The translations under genes and the position numbers were made by a program. 14,260 nt of DNA from an uncultured Acidimicrobiaceae bacterium. Its GTDB lineage: Bacteria > Actinomycetota > Acidimicrobiia > Spongiisociales > UBA5794. The number at the start of each line of letters is the position of its first letter. The first letter of the stretch is position 1. The notes under the pieces were generated by a model. That model worked only from the letters and a program-made list of their open reading frames with translations, was not told where the DNA came from and searched no databases. The stretch is taken from the NCBI GenBank assembly GCA_947258635.1, contig CAMYJM010000021.1, positions 1 through 14,260 on the forward strand. The letters are read 5' to 3'. This document shows positions 7,018-14,260 of this stretch, in pieces.

Positions 7018-8787
7018 ATGAGCTGGGAGGCGTGGCTGACGCTGCTGGTGGTGGTCATCGTTATCGGGCTGATGGTCCGCGAGATCGTGGCGCCGGTGGT
7101 CGCAATGTTGGGGGCGGCGGTCGTCCTGCTACTCGCCGGAGTGGTCGACACCCCCGAAGCGTTTTCCGGGTTTTCCGACCCGGCGCCCCTGACCATTGCC
7201 GCCCTCTACGTGCTGGCGGGAGCGGCCTCGAAGGCCGGGCTGATGCAGCCATTGGTGTCGGCCGCTCTGCAGACCGGTGAATCGGAGCGGCGGGGCCTCG
7301 CCCGGTTGCTGCCGGCGGTCGCCACCGCGTCGTCCGTGCTCAACAACACGCCGATCGTGGCCGTGCTCGTCCCCGAGATCGAGACCTGGGCGACCCGGCA
7401 CGGTCGGGCCGTATCCCGCTACCTGATGCCCCTGTCGTTCGCGTCGATTCTGGGGGGGATCGTCACGCTCATCGGCACGTCTACCAACCTCGTGGTGTCG
7501 GGATTGCTGGCCAAGGCAACCGGAGAGGAGCTCGGCTTCTTCGAGATCACCAAGGTCGGGCTTCCCATCGCGGCCGTGGGGATTGTGCTGCTGGTTCTAC
7601 TGTCGCCGCGCCTCCTCGAGGAACGCCGCTCGGCACGAGATAACTTGACGGAATCGGCCCGCGAGTTTGTGGTCGACATGGAGGTGCTCTCCGGCGGCCC
7701 GCTCGACGGCGTAACCGTGGACGAGGCGGGATTGCGCCAACTCGCCGGAGTGTTCCTCGTCCAGGTGACGCGCGACGACGAGCCGACGGCGCCGGTGGGG
7801 CCGGAGTTCCGTCTCCACGGTGGGGACGGGCTTCGCTTCGCCGGCAAGGCGGACGACGTTGTGGATCTGCACTCGATCCCGGGGCTCGAGTCACTCGAAC
7901 GCGACCAATTCCACGGTTTCGACCTGGCGCGCTCTTCGTTCTTCGAGGCCGTCGTGGGCGCATCGTCGCCCCTGGTCGGCCGCACCCTCAAGGAATCCCG
8001 TTTTCGCAGCAACTATCAGGCGGCCGTCGTCGCGGTGCACCGCGCCGGACACCGCATCGACGCCAAGCTGGGCGAGGTCCCGCTGCGTGTCGGCGACACG
8101 CTGGTGCTCTTGTCGGATCGGGGGTTCCGTGACCGGTGGCGCGATCGCCGCGAGTTCCTTCTCGTGTCGCCGATGGCGGGAACGCCGGCCACCGGCCACC
8201 ACCTGCGCCTGCCGGTTGCCCTGATCATCCTGGCGGTGATCGTGTTGGCGGCAACCGGGACGCTTCCGATCATCAAAGCGTCGCTCCTCGGAGTACTCAT
8301 CGTCCTCGGATTTGGGATCCTCTCCCCCGGAGAGGCCCGCCGGGCCATCGATCTCGACGTCGTGCTGCTGATCGCGGCCGGATTCGGTGTTGCCGAGGCC
8401 CTGACCAAGTCGGGACTTGCCGGCCAGATCGCATCGGGCCTCGTGTCGTGGTTCGGGGCAATGGGTGACATCGGCGTCCTGCTGGCCATCGTCGTTGCCA
8501 CGATCGTGCTCACCGAAGCCGTATCGAATACGGCGGCGGCCGTGCTCATCTTTCCAATTGCTACCCAGGCGGTGACGGCAACGGACCTGGAACTGACCGC
8601 AGTAGCAGTGGCGATCGCGGTGGCGGCATCGGCGTCCTTCCTGACGCCGATCGGCTACCAAACCAACGTGATGGTCTACGGCCCGGGCGGCTACCGCTAC
8701 ACCGACTACACCCGGCTCGGACTGCCGCTCACCGCGGTGATGGTTGCCGGGATCCTCGTCGGGGTGCACCTGTGGTGGGGTCTGTGA
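7018..8787 (+). CDS. SLC13/DASS-family transporter with two RCK_C domains
   Basis: A 589-residue sodium/anion symporter-type permease, which would import a dicarboxylate, sulfate or similar anion across the cytoplasmic membrane. Seen: two hydrophobic halves (about 1-200 and 395-589) carrying the paired family signatures NNTP (109-112) with GTSTNL (153-158) in the first half, and SNT (503-505) with TPIGYQTN (543-550) in the second. Between them lie two TrkA-C/RCK_C-like domains (about 212-290 and 305-383), as in bacterial SLC13 proteins of about 590 residues. I chose ATG 7018 because the first membrane helix begins directly after it; ATG 7009 and ATG 6982 are in frame and no ribosome binding site decides. 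A sulfate substrate would fit the nearby sulfotransferase, but that is inference. Its last 59 bases overlap the convergent minus-strand gene. Confidence 0.87.
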   Translation: MSWEAWLTLLVVVIVIGLMVREIVAPVVAMLGAAVVLLLAGVVDTPEAFSGFSDPAPLTIAALYVLAGAASKAGLMQPLVSAALQTGESERRGLARLLPAVATASSVLNNTPIVAVLVPEIETWATRHGRAVSRYLMPLSFASILGGIVTLIGTSTNLVVSGLLAKATGEELGFFEITKVGLPIAAVGIVLLVLLSPRLLEERRSARDNLTESAREFVVDMEVLSGGPLDGVTVDEAGLRQLAGVFLVQVTRDDEPTAPVGPEFRLHGGDGLRFAGKADDVVDLHSIPGLESLERDQFHGFDLARSSFFEAVVGASSPLVGRTLKESRFRSNYQAAVVAVHRAGHRIDAKLGEVPLRVGDTLVLLSDRGFRDRWRDRREFLLVSPMAGTPATGHHLRLPVALIILAVIVLAATGTLPIIKASLLGVLIVLGFGILSPGEARRAIDLDVVLLIAAGFGVAEALTKSGLAGQIASGLVSWFGAMGDIGVLLAIVVATIVLTEAVSNTAAAVLIFPIATQAVTATDLELTAVAVAIAVAASASFLTPIGYQTNVMVYGPGGYRYTDYTRLGLPLTAVMVAGILVGVHLWWGL

Positions 8788-9421
8788 ATCTCCGTCGTCG
8801 CCACCATTCGACGACCAGGCCGACTACAAAGCCGGCAGTCAGAGAGAACAACGGTTCCTCCACGAGCTCGTCGAGATTGGTGCCGCTCCGGTCGGCGGCT
8901 ACGTCACCAACCACGGCGCCGGCGAAGATGGCACCCAGCAAGCCGATGAGCGTCCAGAGGGCCCGCCGCAGCCATGCGGGGGCCTGCCAGCCGAGATAGA
9001 GGGTCGGGCCGAGCAGGGCGGCCATCGTAAAGACACGCCGCAACAACTGCTCGTTCACTCCGCGCGGGCCCTTGCGAATGCCACCTTCCTCGATCAACCA
9101 CACGCCGAGCGGTGCGGTGATGCCAGCCGAATCCTCCAGCCAGATCACGGCGAATATCAGCGCCAGCAGCCCGAGCGCCCAAGCCCTCGTCTCCCACGCC
9201 AACCAACCAATCCCAGCGACGATGATGATGGTCTTGAACGCACTCCACAGGACGAGCGGCCCGCTATCGAACTGAGACTGGGCCAGCGCCGCGTAGAAGG
9301 CCACATCGACGAACAGCGCGACCGCGGCAGCAAAAATCGCGGCCTCGCGCGCCGTGCGGCGAGGAAAGAGCGGCAACGAACGACTGCCCGGGTGATCGGT
9401 CACTGCCGCAACATAGTTCAC
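8729..9421 (-). CDS. Multi-pass membrane protein of unknown function
   Basis: A 230-residue protein with about six hydrophobic segments, beginning with AAIFAAAVALFVDVAFYAALA and ending with LFSLTAGFVVGLVVEWW followed by a very basic tail (WRRRRF). An amphipathic loop containing EEGGIRKGPRGVNEQLLRR sits mid-protein. I do not recognise the family and see no catalytic motif. The codon bias is strong in this frame and the plus-strand alternative is low-complexity, so the gene is probably real. The start is uncertain: GTG 9421, GTG 9403 (giving MTDHPGS) and TTG 9460 are all in frame and none has a clear ribosome binding site. Its 3' end overlaps the transporter gene tail-to-tail by 59 bases, and it is divergent from the Thr-stalk protein gene. 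Function cannot be assigned. Confidence 0.65.
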   Translation of the reverse strand: MNYVAAVTDHPGSRSLPLFPRRTAREAAIFAAAVALFVDVAFYAALAQSQFDSGPLVLWSAFKTIIIVAGIGWLAWETRAWALGLLALIFAVIWLEDSAGITAPLGVWLIEEGGIRKGPRGVNEQLLRRVFTMAALLGPTLYLGWQAPAWLRRALWTLIGLLGAIFAGAVVGDVAADRSGTNLDELVEEPLFSLTAGFVVGLVVEWWRRRRFTDPTTGAPRRGSRQPSPR

Positions 9422-9524
9422 CGGGGGCGACAGCGGGAACACGGGACTGGGATTCCCCAAACGGCGATTTCGGTATAGGCTTCTCCGGTACCGCCGCCGG
9501 CAACGCCGGCCCGGGCCCAGATTT

Positions 9525-10706
9525 ATGAGAACTCAACACCTTTCCAATTCTCGCCCACGTCTCGCGGTCGTGGCGGCACTCAGCGTGTTCGTGATGATGT
9601 TGGCATCCTTTGGCACGATGGCACCCGCCGGGGCAACGATCTCGTGCCCGTCGGCCACGGTCCAGGTCGGCGGGTCCACGAGAGTCACCGTCAACCTCGA
9701 CTCCGACGACAACGTGTGGCTCGAGAGCGGAAGCCCAACCGGTGACTTCACGGTGGACATCCTGCCGCCGGGCGCCCATGTGGCGGGCACCTGGAGCAAC
9801 ACCATCCGGATAACGGCCCCGGAGGACGCCACCAACGGCGGTAGCGTCACGATCGTCGAGAACTCGGCGCTGGGACAGAAAGACTCGTGTTCCATAAGCG
9901 TCTCGGTGGTCCCCAAGCCGACCACGACGACCACTACCACGACCACCACCACGACCACGACGACGACCACGACGACGACCACGACAACGCGGCCCCCGAC
10001 GACCACCACGACCACCACGACAACGCGGCCCCCGACAACCACCACCCGGCCTCCAACCACTACAACCCGACCCCCGACGACGCTGCCGACGACAACCACC
10101 ACAACGACAACGCTGGCGGCGGATTCGACGACCACGAGCTCATCGACCTCTCCACCGTCGACGACGACAACAACCGTCGCCCCCTCATCGACGACAACAA
10201 CCACGACGGTTGCCCCGGCTGCCACGAACGCCCCAACCACCACCACTGTGGAGGCGCTACCTCCGCCCGACCGCTCCAGCGGCGGGGGGCTGAGCTGGCT
10301 GTGGCTGCCGGCCGGGCTTGTGGTTGTCGCCGCAGGCGTCTGGTTCGCCGCGGCGAGCCAACGCTCCCAGACCGCGGCAGCGGGCACCGCTGGGGGCGGG
10401 GCGGGAGTCGTAGCCGGAAGCGCGGCGATCAGACTCCCCTGGCGGCAGCGAATCCGGGCGTCGCTGACGCGTAGTAACCACAGAGTCCGGGGACCCAGCC
10501 TCTGGCAACGGATTCGGCTGAGCGGATATGGCCGGTTCTTTTTCGTCCGCTATCCGAAATCCACCAAGCCGCAAATGCCCCACCGCATCCGCCGGTCGCG
10601 AGCCGCCGCACGACTCAAGGGCACCGAGGTGGCGGAGTCAATGCGGGCTCGCCGGGCTGCCAAGGATGTGCAGCGACGGATCCGGGACCGCCACTCCGAC
10701 ATCTAG
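9525..10706 (+). CDS. Secreted, membrane-anchored protein with Thr-rich stalk
   Basis: A 393-residue type I surface protein. Seen in order: a signal peptide (about 1-37, basic start, hydrophobic core, likely cut after PAGA); a small all-beta-looking ectodomain (about 38-130) bracketed by Cys41 and a Cys in DSCSIS, plausibly a disulfide; a mucin-like Thr/Pro/Ser stalk (about 133-241) with RPPTTTT repeats; a membrane segment WLWLPAGLVVVAAGVWFAAA (258-277); and an Arg-rich cytoplasmic tail (about 279-393) holding two related copies of a WRQRIR/WQRIR motif. There is no LPXTG sorting motif. The stalk is probably O-glycosylated and spans the wall (inference). No clear ribosome binding site precedes ATG 9525; a TATAGG/TAGGCT -10-like element lies at 9474-9481. 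The stop codon overlaps that of the convergent biotin ligase gene. Specific role unknown. Confidence 0.82.
   Translation: MRTQHLSNSRPRLAVVAALSVFVMMLASFGTMAPAGATISCPSATVQVGGSTRVTVNLDSDDNVWLESGSPTGDFTVDILPPGAHVAGTWSNTIRITAPEDATNGGSVTIVENSALGQKDSCSISVSVVPKPTTTTTTTTTTTTTTTTTTTTTTTRPPTTTTTTTTTRPPTTTTRPPTTTTRPPTTLPTTTTTTTTLAADSTTTSSSTSPPSTTTTTVAPSSTTTTTTVAPAATNAPTTTTVEALPPPDRSSGGGLSWLWLPAGLVVVAAGVWFAAASQRSQTAAAGTAGGGAGVVAGSAAIRLPWRQRIRASLTRSNHRVRGPSLWQRIRLSGYGRFFFVRYPKSTKPQMPHRIRRSRAAARLKGTEVAESMRARRAAKDVQRRIRDRHSDI
9921..10247 (+). repeat. ACN-codon microsatellite encoding the Thr stalk
   Basis: About 330 bases made chiefly of ACC, ACG and ACA codons, with spaced CGGCCCCCGACN units giving RPPTTTT repeats in the first half and looser Ser/Thr/Val/Ala-Pro units in the second. 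The near-repetitive DNA is prone to slippage, so copy number may vary between strains and may be mis-assembled. On the opposite strand it reads as poly-valine, which I regard as a shadow. Confidence 0.9.
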
Positions 10707-11428
10707 GTCGGCGAGGACTGATCGGGCTTCACCGGAGCCCCCCGCACGTGGCGCACCGCTCCGGATCGGATCACCTCGTGCCCGGCGCCGGTCTCAACGA
10801 CAAGGGCACCGTCGACCGTGACTCCGATGGCGCGGCCTTCTCCCGCAGGCTGCCAAGTGATGTGACGCCCGATAGTGTCGCACACCTCAATGTAGGCAGA
10901 CCGAGCAAAACTCGCCGGGAGGCCGTCGAGGGCGGCCAAGAGTCGCGACGCCCAGGCCAGGGCGAGATCGGTGGCAGCCGAGCGCACCGGGTCCACTTCG
11001 AGCAGGCCCCCGGCGCCGTCGGGCGCGTCGGGCCACCACAAGTTGATTCCGCAGCCGACGACGAGACAAGCCTCGTCGCGTTCGGCGAGGATTCCTCCGA
11101 CCTTGATGTCTCCCGTCATGATGTCGTTGGGCCACTTCAAAGTGACCGCGATCCCGAGCTGCGAGACGATCGCGTCGTGCGCAGCCATGCCGGCGACGAG
11201 AGGCGCCAGCGTCACGTGGTCCAAAGCGGGGCTCTCGAGGGCGACCGAGGCGAGCATCGCGTTGGGAGAGCTCCACCATGGATTGGCGCCCCGGCCGCGG
11301 CCGGCGTCCTGGTGGCGGGCGATGACGAGCACGGGCATACCGTTCTTGGCAGTCAGAAACTCCGTTCGGGCGAAGTCCTGGGTCGAGTGGACTCTATCCT
11401 CGATGTGAGTCACGTATGGTGTAGCCAT
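10703..11428 (-). CDS. birA: Biotin--[acetyl-CoA-carboxylase] ligase, no DNA-binding domain
   Basis: A 241-residue biotin protein ligase that makes biotinyl-5'-AMP and transfers biotin to the lysine of a carboxyl-carrier domain. Seen: HSTQDFA near the N-terminus (14-20), the biotinyl-AMP loop GRGRG (43-47) followed by an unusual ANPWWSSP in place of the common xGRxWxSP, KWPND (98-102), the catalytic KVGGILAE (Lys109) and VVGCGINL. The C-terminal SH3-like domain follows (GEGRAIGVTVDGALVVETG). Length starts directly at the catalytic domain, so the E. coli-type repressor helix-turn-helix is absent and it cannot act as BirA does there. I chose ATG 11428, with TGGAG 7 bases upstream; an ATG at 11452 is also possible. 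It is divergent from the carboxylase subunit gene 81 bases away, its natural pathway partner. Confidence 0.9.
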   Translation of the reverse strand: MATPYVTHIEDRVHSTQDFARTEFLTAKNGMPVLVIARHQDAGRGRGANPWWSSPNAMLASVALESPALDHVTLAPLVAGMAAHDAIVSQLGIAVTLKWPNDIMTGDIKVGGILAERDEACLVVGCGINLWWPDAPDGAGGLLEVDPVRSAATDLALAWASRLLAALDGLPASFARSAYIEVCDTIGRHITWQPAGEGRAIGVTVDGALVVETGAGHEVIRSGAVRHVRGAPVKPDQSSPT

Positions 11429-11509
11429 CTGAATGCTCCATGAGTCAAACATCAGTATGGCAATCGACGATCTGAGACTAGCTGCGGCGACCGGAAGTGA
11501 GAGGACGAG

Positions 11510-13057
11510 GTGAGCACAGACGAGAAGATCGAGAGGCTGCGCCGTCTTCGTGCCGAAGCTTTGACAGCGAACCAGCGGGCCGTCGACCGCCAACACGACC
11601 TGGGCAAGTTGACGGCCCGAGAGCGTATCAACCTGCTGCTCGACAAGGGAAGCTTCCAGGAGTTTGACCTCTTCGCCCGCCACCAAGCGACCGGCTTCGG
11701 GATCGAACAGCGCCGCCCCCTCGGCGACGCAGTCGTCACCGGCCACGGGACGGTCGACGGGCGTCACGTATTCGTCTTTGCCGAGGACTTCACCCAGTTT
11801 GGCGGCTCGCTGGGAGCGATCGTCGCCGACAAGATCTGCAAGGTGATGGACCTGGCGATGGATACCGGGGCACCCCTCATCGGGATCAAGGACAGCGGCG
11901 GTGCTCGCATCCAGGAGGGGGTGGTCTCCCTCCACGGGTACGGGCGGATATTCGAGCGCAATGTCCGCGCTTCGGGCGTCATTCCCCAGATCTCCGTGAT
12001 CATGGGGCCCTGCGCCGGGGGCGCCGTCTACTCGCCGGCTATCACGGATTTCGTCTACCAGGTCGCCGACACGTCACACCTGTTCATCACGGGCCCGGAC
12101 GTGATCAAGGCCGTCACCGGTGAGGAGGTCACCTTCGAAGAACTCGGTGGCGCCTCGGCCCACGGCACCAAGTCGGGCGTGACTCACTTCATCTCTTCGA
12201 GCGGCCGAGCAGCCCTCGAGGAGGTGCGCTACCTGCTGTCGTTCCTGCCGTCCAACAACATGGAAGTGCCACCCTATTTCACCCCGATCGACCGCGCCGA
12301 CCGGATGGATGAGGAACTAACCGAGATCATCCCTGATTCAACCAACCAGCCGTACGACATGACCAAGCTCGTCGAGCTGGTCGTCGACGGCGCCGAGTTC
12401 TATCAGGTGCACGAGCACTTCGCCGGGAACATCGTCGTCGGCTTCGCCCGTCTCGATGGTTACACGGTTGGGATCGTCGGCAACCAACCGGCGGTGCTGG
12501 CCGGCACACTCAACATCGACGCCTCGGTCAAGGGGGCGCGCTTCATTCGGTTCTGTGACGCATTCAATATCCCCGTGATCACTTTTGTCGATGTGCCGGG
12601 ATTCCTCCCCGGCATCGACCAGGAGCACAGTGGGATCATCCGCCACGGTGCCAAGCTGCTGTACGCATACGCCGAAGCGACCGTCCCCAAGCTCACCGTT
12701 ATTACCCGCAAGGCCTACGGCGGCGCGTATGTCGTCATGAACTCACGCTCGCTGCGCGCCGATTCCGTCTTCGCCTGGCCCACTGCGGAGATCGCGGTGA
12801 TGGGGGCTCAGGGAGCAGTCAATGTCATCCACCGCCGCGACATTGCGGCTGCCGAGGATGAAGACGGGAAGCGCCAACGCTTGATCACGGATTACGAAGA
12901 GCGCTTCAACAACCCGTATCTCGCTGCCGAGCACGGCCTCGTCGATGAGGTCATCGAGCCCCGCGAAACCCGGTCACGTCTGATTCGATCCCTCGACATG
13001 TTGCGCACCAAGCGTGAGTCGATGGCGCCGCGCAAACACGGCAACATCCCGCTGTGA
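11510..13057 (+). CDS. Acyl-CoA carboxylase carboxyltransferase subunit (PccB/AccD type)
   Basis: A 515-residue carboxyltransferase beta subunit that moves the carboxyl group from carboxybiotin to an acyl-CoA such as propionyl- or acetyl-CoA, giving methylmalonyl- or malonyl-CoA. Seen: the N-terminal crotonase-like half with KDSGGARIQEG and the oxyanion-hole GPCAGGAVYSPA (from 166), then the C-terminal half with VDVPGFLPGIDQEHSGIIRHG and RKAYGGAYVVM (400-410). AEIAVMGAQGAVNVI is the usual late segment. Length matches the family. At the position where propionyl-specific enzymes carry Asp (GAYDVM), Val408 is present. GTG 11510 is preceded by GAGAGGACGAG, a good ribosome binding site. The biotin carboxylase subunit follows after 40 bases, so they are probably one operon. 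Substrate is propionyl- or broader acyl-CoA; not decided from sequence. Confidence 0.93.
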   Translation: MSTDEKIERLRRLRAEALTANQRAVDRQHDLGKLTARERINLLLDKGSFQEFDLFARHQATGFGIEQRRPLGDAVVTGHGTVDGRHVFVFAEDFTQFGGSLGAIVADKICKVMDLAMDTGAPLIGIKDSGGARIQEGVVSLHGYGRIFERNVRASGVIPQISVIMGPCAGGAVYSPAITDFVYQVADTSHLFITGPDVIKAVTGEEVTFEELGGASAHGTKSGVTHFISSSGRAALEEVRYLLSFLPSNNMEVPPYFTPIDRADRMDEELTEIIPDSTNQPYDMTKLVELVVDGAEFYQVHEHFAGNIVVGFARLDGYTVGIVGNQPAVLAGTLNIDASVKGARFIRFCDAFNIPVITFVDVPGFLPGIDQEHSGIIRHGAKLLYAYAEATVPKLTVITRKAYGGAYVVMNSRSLRADSVFAWPTAEIAVMGAQGAVNVIHRRDIAAAEDEDGKRQRLITDYEERFNNPYLAAEHGLVDEVIEPRETRSRLIRSLDMLRTKRESMAPRKHGNIPL

Positions 13058-13097
13058 TGGCCGCCCAGCCCAACCGCCTCCCCCCTAAGATGCTCCG

Positions 13098-14260
13098 GTG
13101 GATTCTGTTCTAATTGCCAATCGGGGCGAGATTGCGGTGCGGGTCATCAGAGCTGCTCGTGAGTTCGGCCTGCGCACGGTCGCCATCTACTCGGAGCTCG
13201 ATCGCGACGCGGTGCACGTCGCCCTCGCCGACGAGGCATGGCACGTCGGAGCACCTCCGGCCGCGGAGTCGTATCTCAACATCGTCCGCATCCTCGAGAT
13301 TGCCCGAGAGTCGCGCACCGCTGCCGTCCACCCCGGATACGGCTTCCTCGCCGAAAACGCCGGCTTCGCCCGGGCGGTGATCGACGCCGGGCTGATCTGG
13401 GTGGGGCCTCCTCCCGAGGCGATCGCGACGATGGGAGACAAGATCGCCTCGCGCAAGGCGGCCGACGCCGCCGGAGTGCCGAGCGTGCCGGGCACGCTCG
13501 AGCCGCTGCAATCCGTCGACGAGGTGACGGCGTTCGCCGCCGAGCACGGCTACCCACTTGCCATCAAGGCGGCCCACGGGGGCGGCGGCAAGGGGCTCAA
13601 AGTGGTGCGGGCCGCCGCCGACCTGCAGGAGGCATACGAGAGCGCCTCGCGCGAGGCCGACGCCTGGTTCGCCAGCCCCGAGGTCTACATCGAGCGCTAC
13701 CTCGACCGGCCCCGTCACATCGAAGCCCAGATCATTCTCGACTCGCACGGCAATGCGGCATTTCTCGGCGAGCGGGACTGCTCCATCCAGCGGCGCCACC
13801 AGAAGCTCATCGAGGAGACCCCAGCCGTAGGCTTCTCCGCCGACCAGCGGGCCGCGCTGGGCGATGCCGCACTGGCCGTGGCACGGGCCGCCGACTACGT
13901 CAACGCCGGAACGGTGGAGTTCCTGCTCGATACCACGGGCGATTTCTACTTCCTCGAGATGAACACCCGGATCCAGGTCGAACACACCATCACCGAGATG
14001 GCGACGGGAATCGACCTCGTCAAGGAGCAACTCCGCATCGCCGCCGGCGAAAAACTCTCCTTCGACGCCAACCCGCCGGCCAGCGGGCATGCGATCGAGT
14101 TCCGGATCAACGCCGAGGACCCGGCCGCCGGGTTCCTCCCCAGCCCCGGGGACATCGTCGAGTATCACGAGCCGGGCGGACTGGGTATCCGTGTCGACAG
14201 CGGCGTCAGAGCCGGCTCGGCGATCAGCCAGTATTACGACAACCTGATCGCCAAGCTCGT
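13098..14260 (+). CDS. Biotin carboxylase subunit (AccC/AccA type), 3' end outside window
   Basis: The first 387 residues of an ATP-grasp biotin carboxylase, which carboxylates biotin using ATP and bicarbonate. Seen: the N-terminal VLIANRGEIAVRVIRAA, HPGYGFLAENAGFA, MGDKIASRKAA, the glycine-rich ATP loop KAAHGGGGKG (157-166), GERDCSIQRRHQKLIEE, and the metal/bicarbonate-site EMNTRIQVEH (287-296). Then comes the start of the C-terminal domain (FRINAEDPAAGFLPSPG). GTG 13098 is the start because an in-frame TAA at 13086 leaves no earlier codon; the ribosome binding site is weak. It follows the carboxyltransferase gene by 40 bases, consistent with one complex. Whether a biotin-carrier domain is fused at the C-terminus, as in many actinobacterial alpha subunits of about 600 residues, lies beyond the edge. 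Confidence 0.95.
   Translation, partial: MDSVLIANRGEIAVRVIRAAREFGLRTVAIYSELDRDAVHVALADEAWHVGAPPAAESYLNIVRILEIARESRTAAVHPGYGFLAENAGFARAVIDAGLIWVGPPPEAIATMGDKIASRKAADAAGVPSVPGTLEPLQSVDEVTAFAAEHGYPLAIKAAHGGGGKGLKVVRAAADLQEAYESASREADAWFASPEVYIERYLDRPRHIEAQIILDSHGNAAFLGERDCSIQRRHQKLIEETPAVGFSADQRAALGDAALAVARAADYVNAGTVEFLLDTTGDFYFLEMNTRIQVEHTITEMATGIDLVKEQLRIAAGEKLSFDANPPASGHAIEFRINAEDPAAGFLPSPGDIVEYHEPGGLGIRVDSGVRAGSAISQYYDNLIAKL

Noticed and set aside
8744..9478. Plus-strand open frame across the unknown membrane protein gene
   Set aside because: Charged, Pro/Gln/Arg-rich residues typical of an antisense reading; the minus frame has clear membrane helices.
9921..10247. Repeat tract considered as a CRISPR or tandem non-coding array
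   Set aside because: The periodicity is three bases and in frame with a complete coding sequence; there are no repeat-spacer units.
9533..10387. Long minus-strand frame opposite the Thr-stalk gene, reading as poly-valine
   Set aside because: It is the complement of the ACN-codon tract; it lacks a signal or domain and the plus frame has a full signal peptide, stalk and membrane segment.
11429..11935. N-terminal extension of the biotin ligase frame up to 11935, considered as a fused regulatory domain
   Set aside because: It lies antisense to the carboxyltransferase gene and shows no helix-turn-helix; ATG 11428 has a ribosome binding site.
13110..14168. Long minus-strand open frame of about 350 codons opposite the biotin carboxylase
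   Set aside because: The plus strand encodes a textbook ATP-grasp biotin carboxylase with all motifs in order; the minus frame is a high-GC shadow.

Overview
High-GC DNA with almost exclusively G/C third codon positions, GTG/TTG starts and a secreted protein with a long Thr/Pro stalk. Together with a free-standing biotin ligase beside actinobacterial-type acyl-CoA carboxylase genes, this suggests an actinobacterium, perhaps of the Acidimicrobiia. That placement is an inference from style and gene content, not a phylogenetic result.

Left region (about 1-6840): an envelope-polymer or modified-peptide locus. A partial minus-strand gene runs off the left edge and is divergent from a tight three-gene run: a Wzx-like polytopic membrane protein (441-1793), an APH/choline-kinase-fold phosphotransferase (1795-2709) and a PAPS-dependent sulfotransferase (2712-3620), separated by 1 and 2 bases. 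After a 268-base gap come a Wzz/BY-kinase-like chain-length protein (3889-5688) and, 10 bases later, an HPr-kinase-related P-loop protein (5699-6517). A small PqqD-family (RiPP recognition element) gene converges on it from the minus strand (6559-6840). Flippase, chain-length ATPase and sulfotransferase point to export and sulfation of a polysaccharide. The HprK-like/PqqD pair is the kind of pair seen in lasso-peptide and other peptide-modification loci. The combination is the most interesting part of the window; no precursor peptide, asparagine synthetase or protease partner is visible here.

Middle (6841-10706): an intergenic region with a perfect ATCTGC-TT-GCAGAT inverted repeat; an SLC13/DASS-type transporter with two internal RCK_C (TrkA-C) domains (7018-8787); an unidentified multi-pass membrane protein on the minus strand whose 3' end overlaps the transporter gene by 59 bases; and a signal-peptide-bearing protein (9525-10706) with a small Cys-paired ectodomain, a mucin-like Thr stalk, one membrane segment and an Arg-rich cytoplasmic tail.

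Right (10703-14260): a biotin-carboxylation module. A biotin protein ligase lacking the DNA-binding domain (minus) is divergent from an acyl-CoA carboxylase carboxyltransferase subunit (PccB/AccD type). This is followed by a biotin carboxylase subunit cut by the right edge. The ligase would attach biotin to the carrier domain served by the two carboxylase subunits. No tRNA, rRNA, CRISPR array, insertion sequence or phage gene was recognised.
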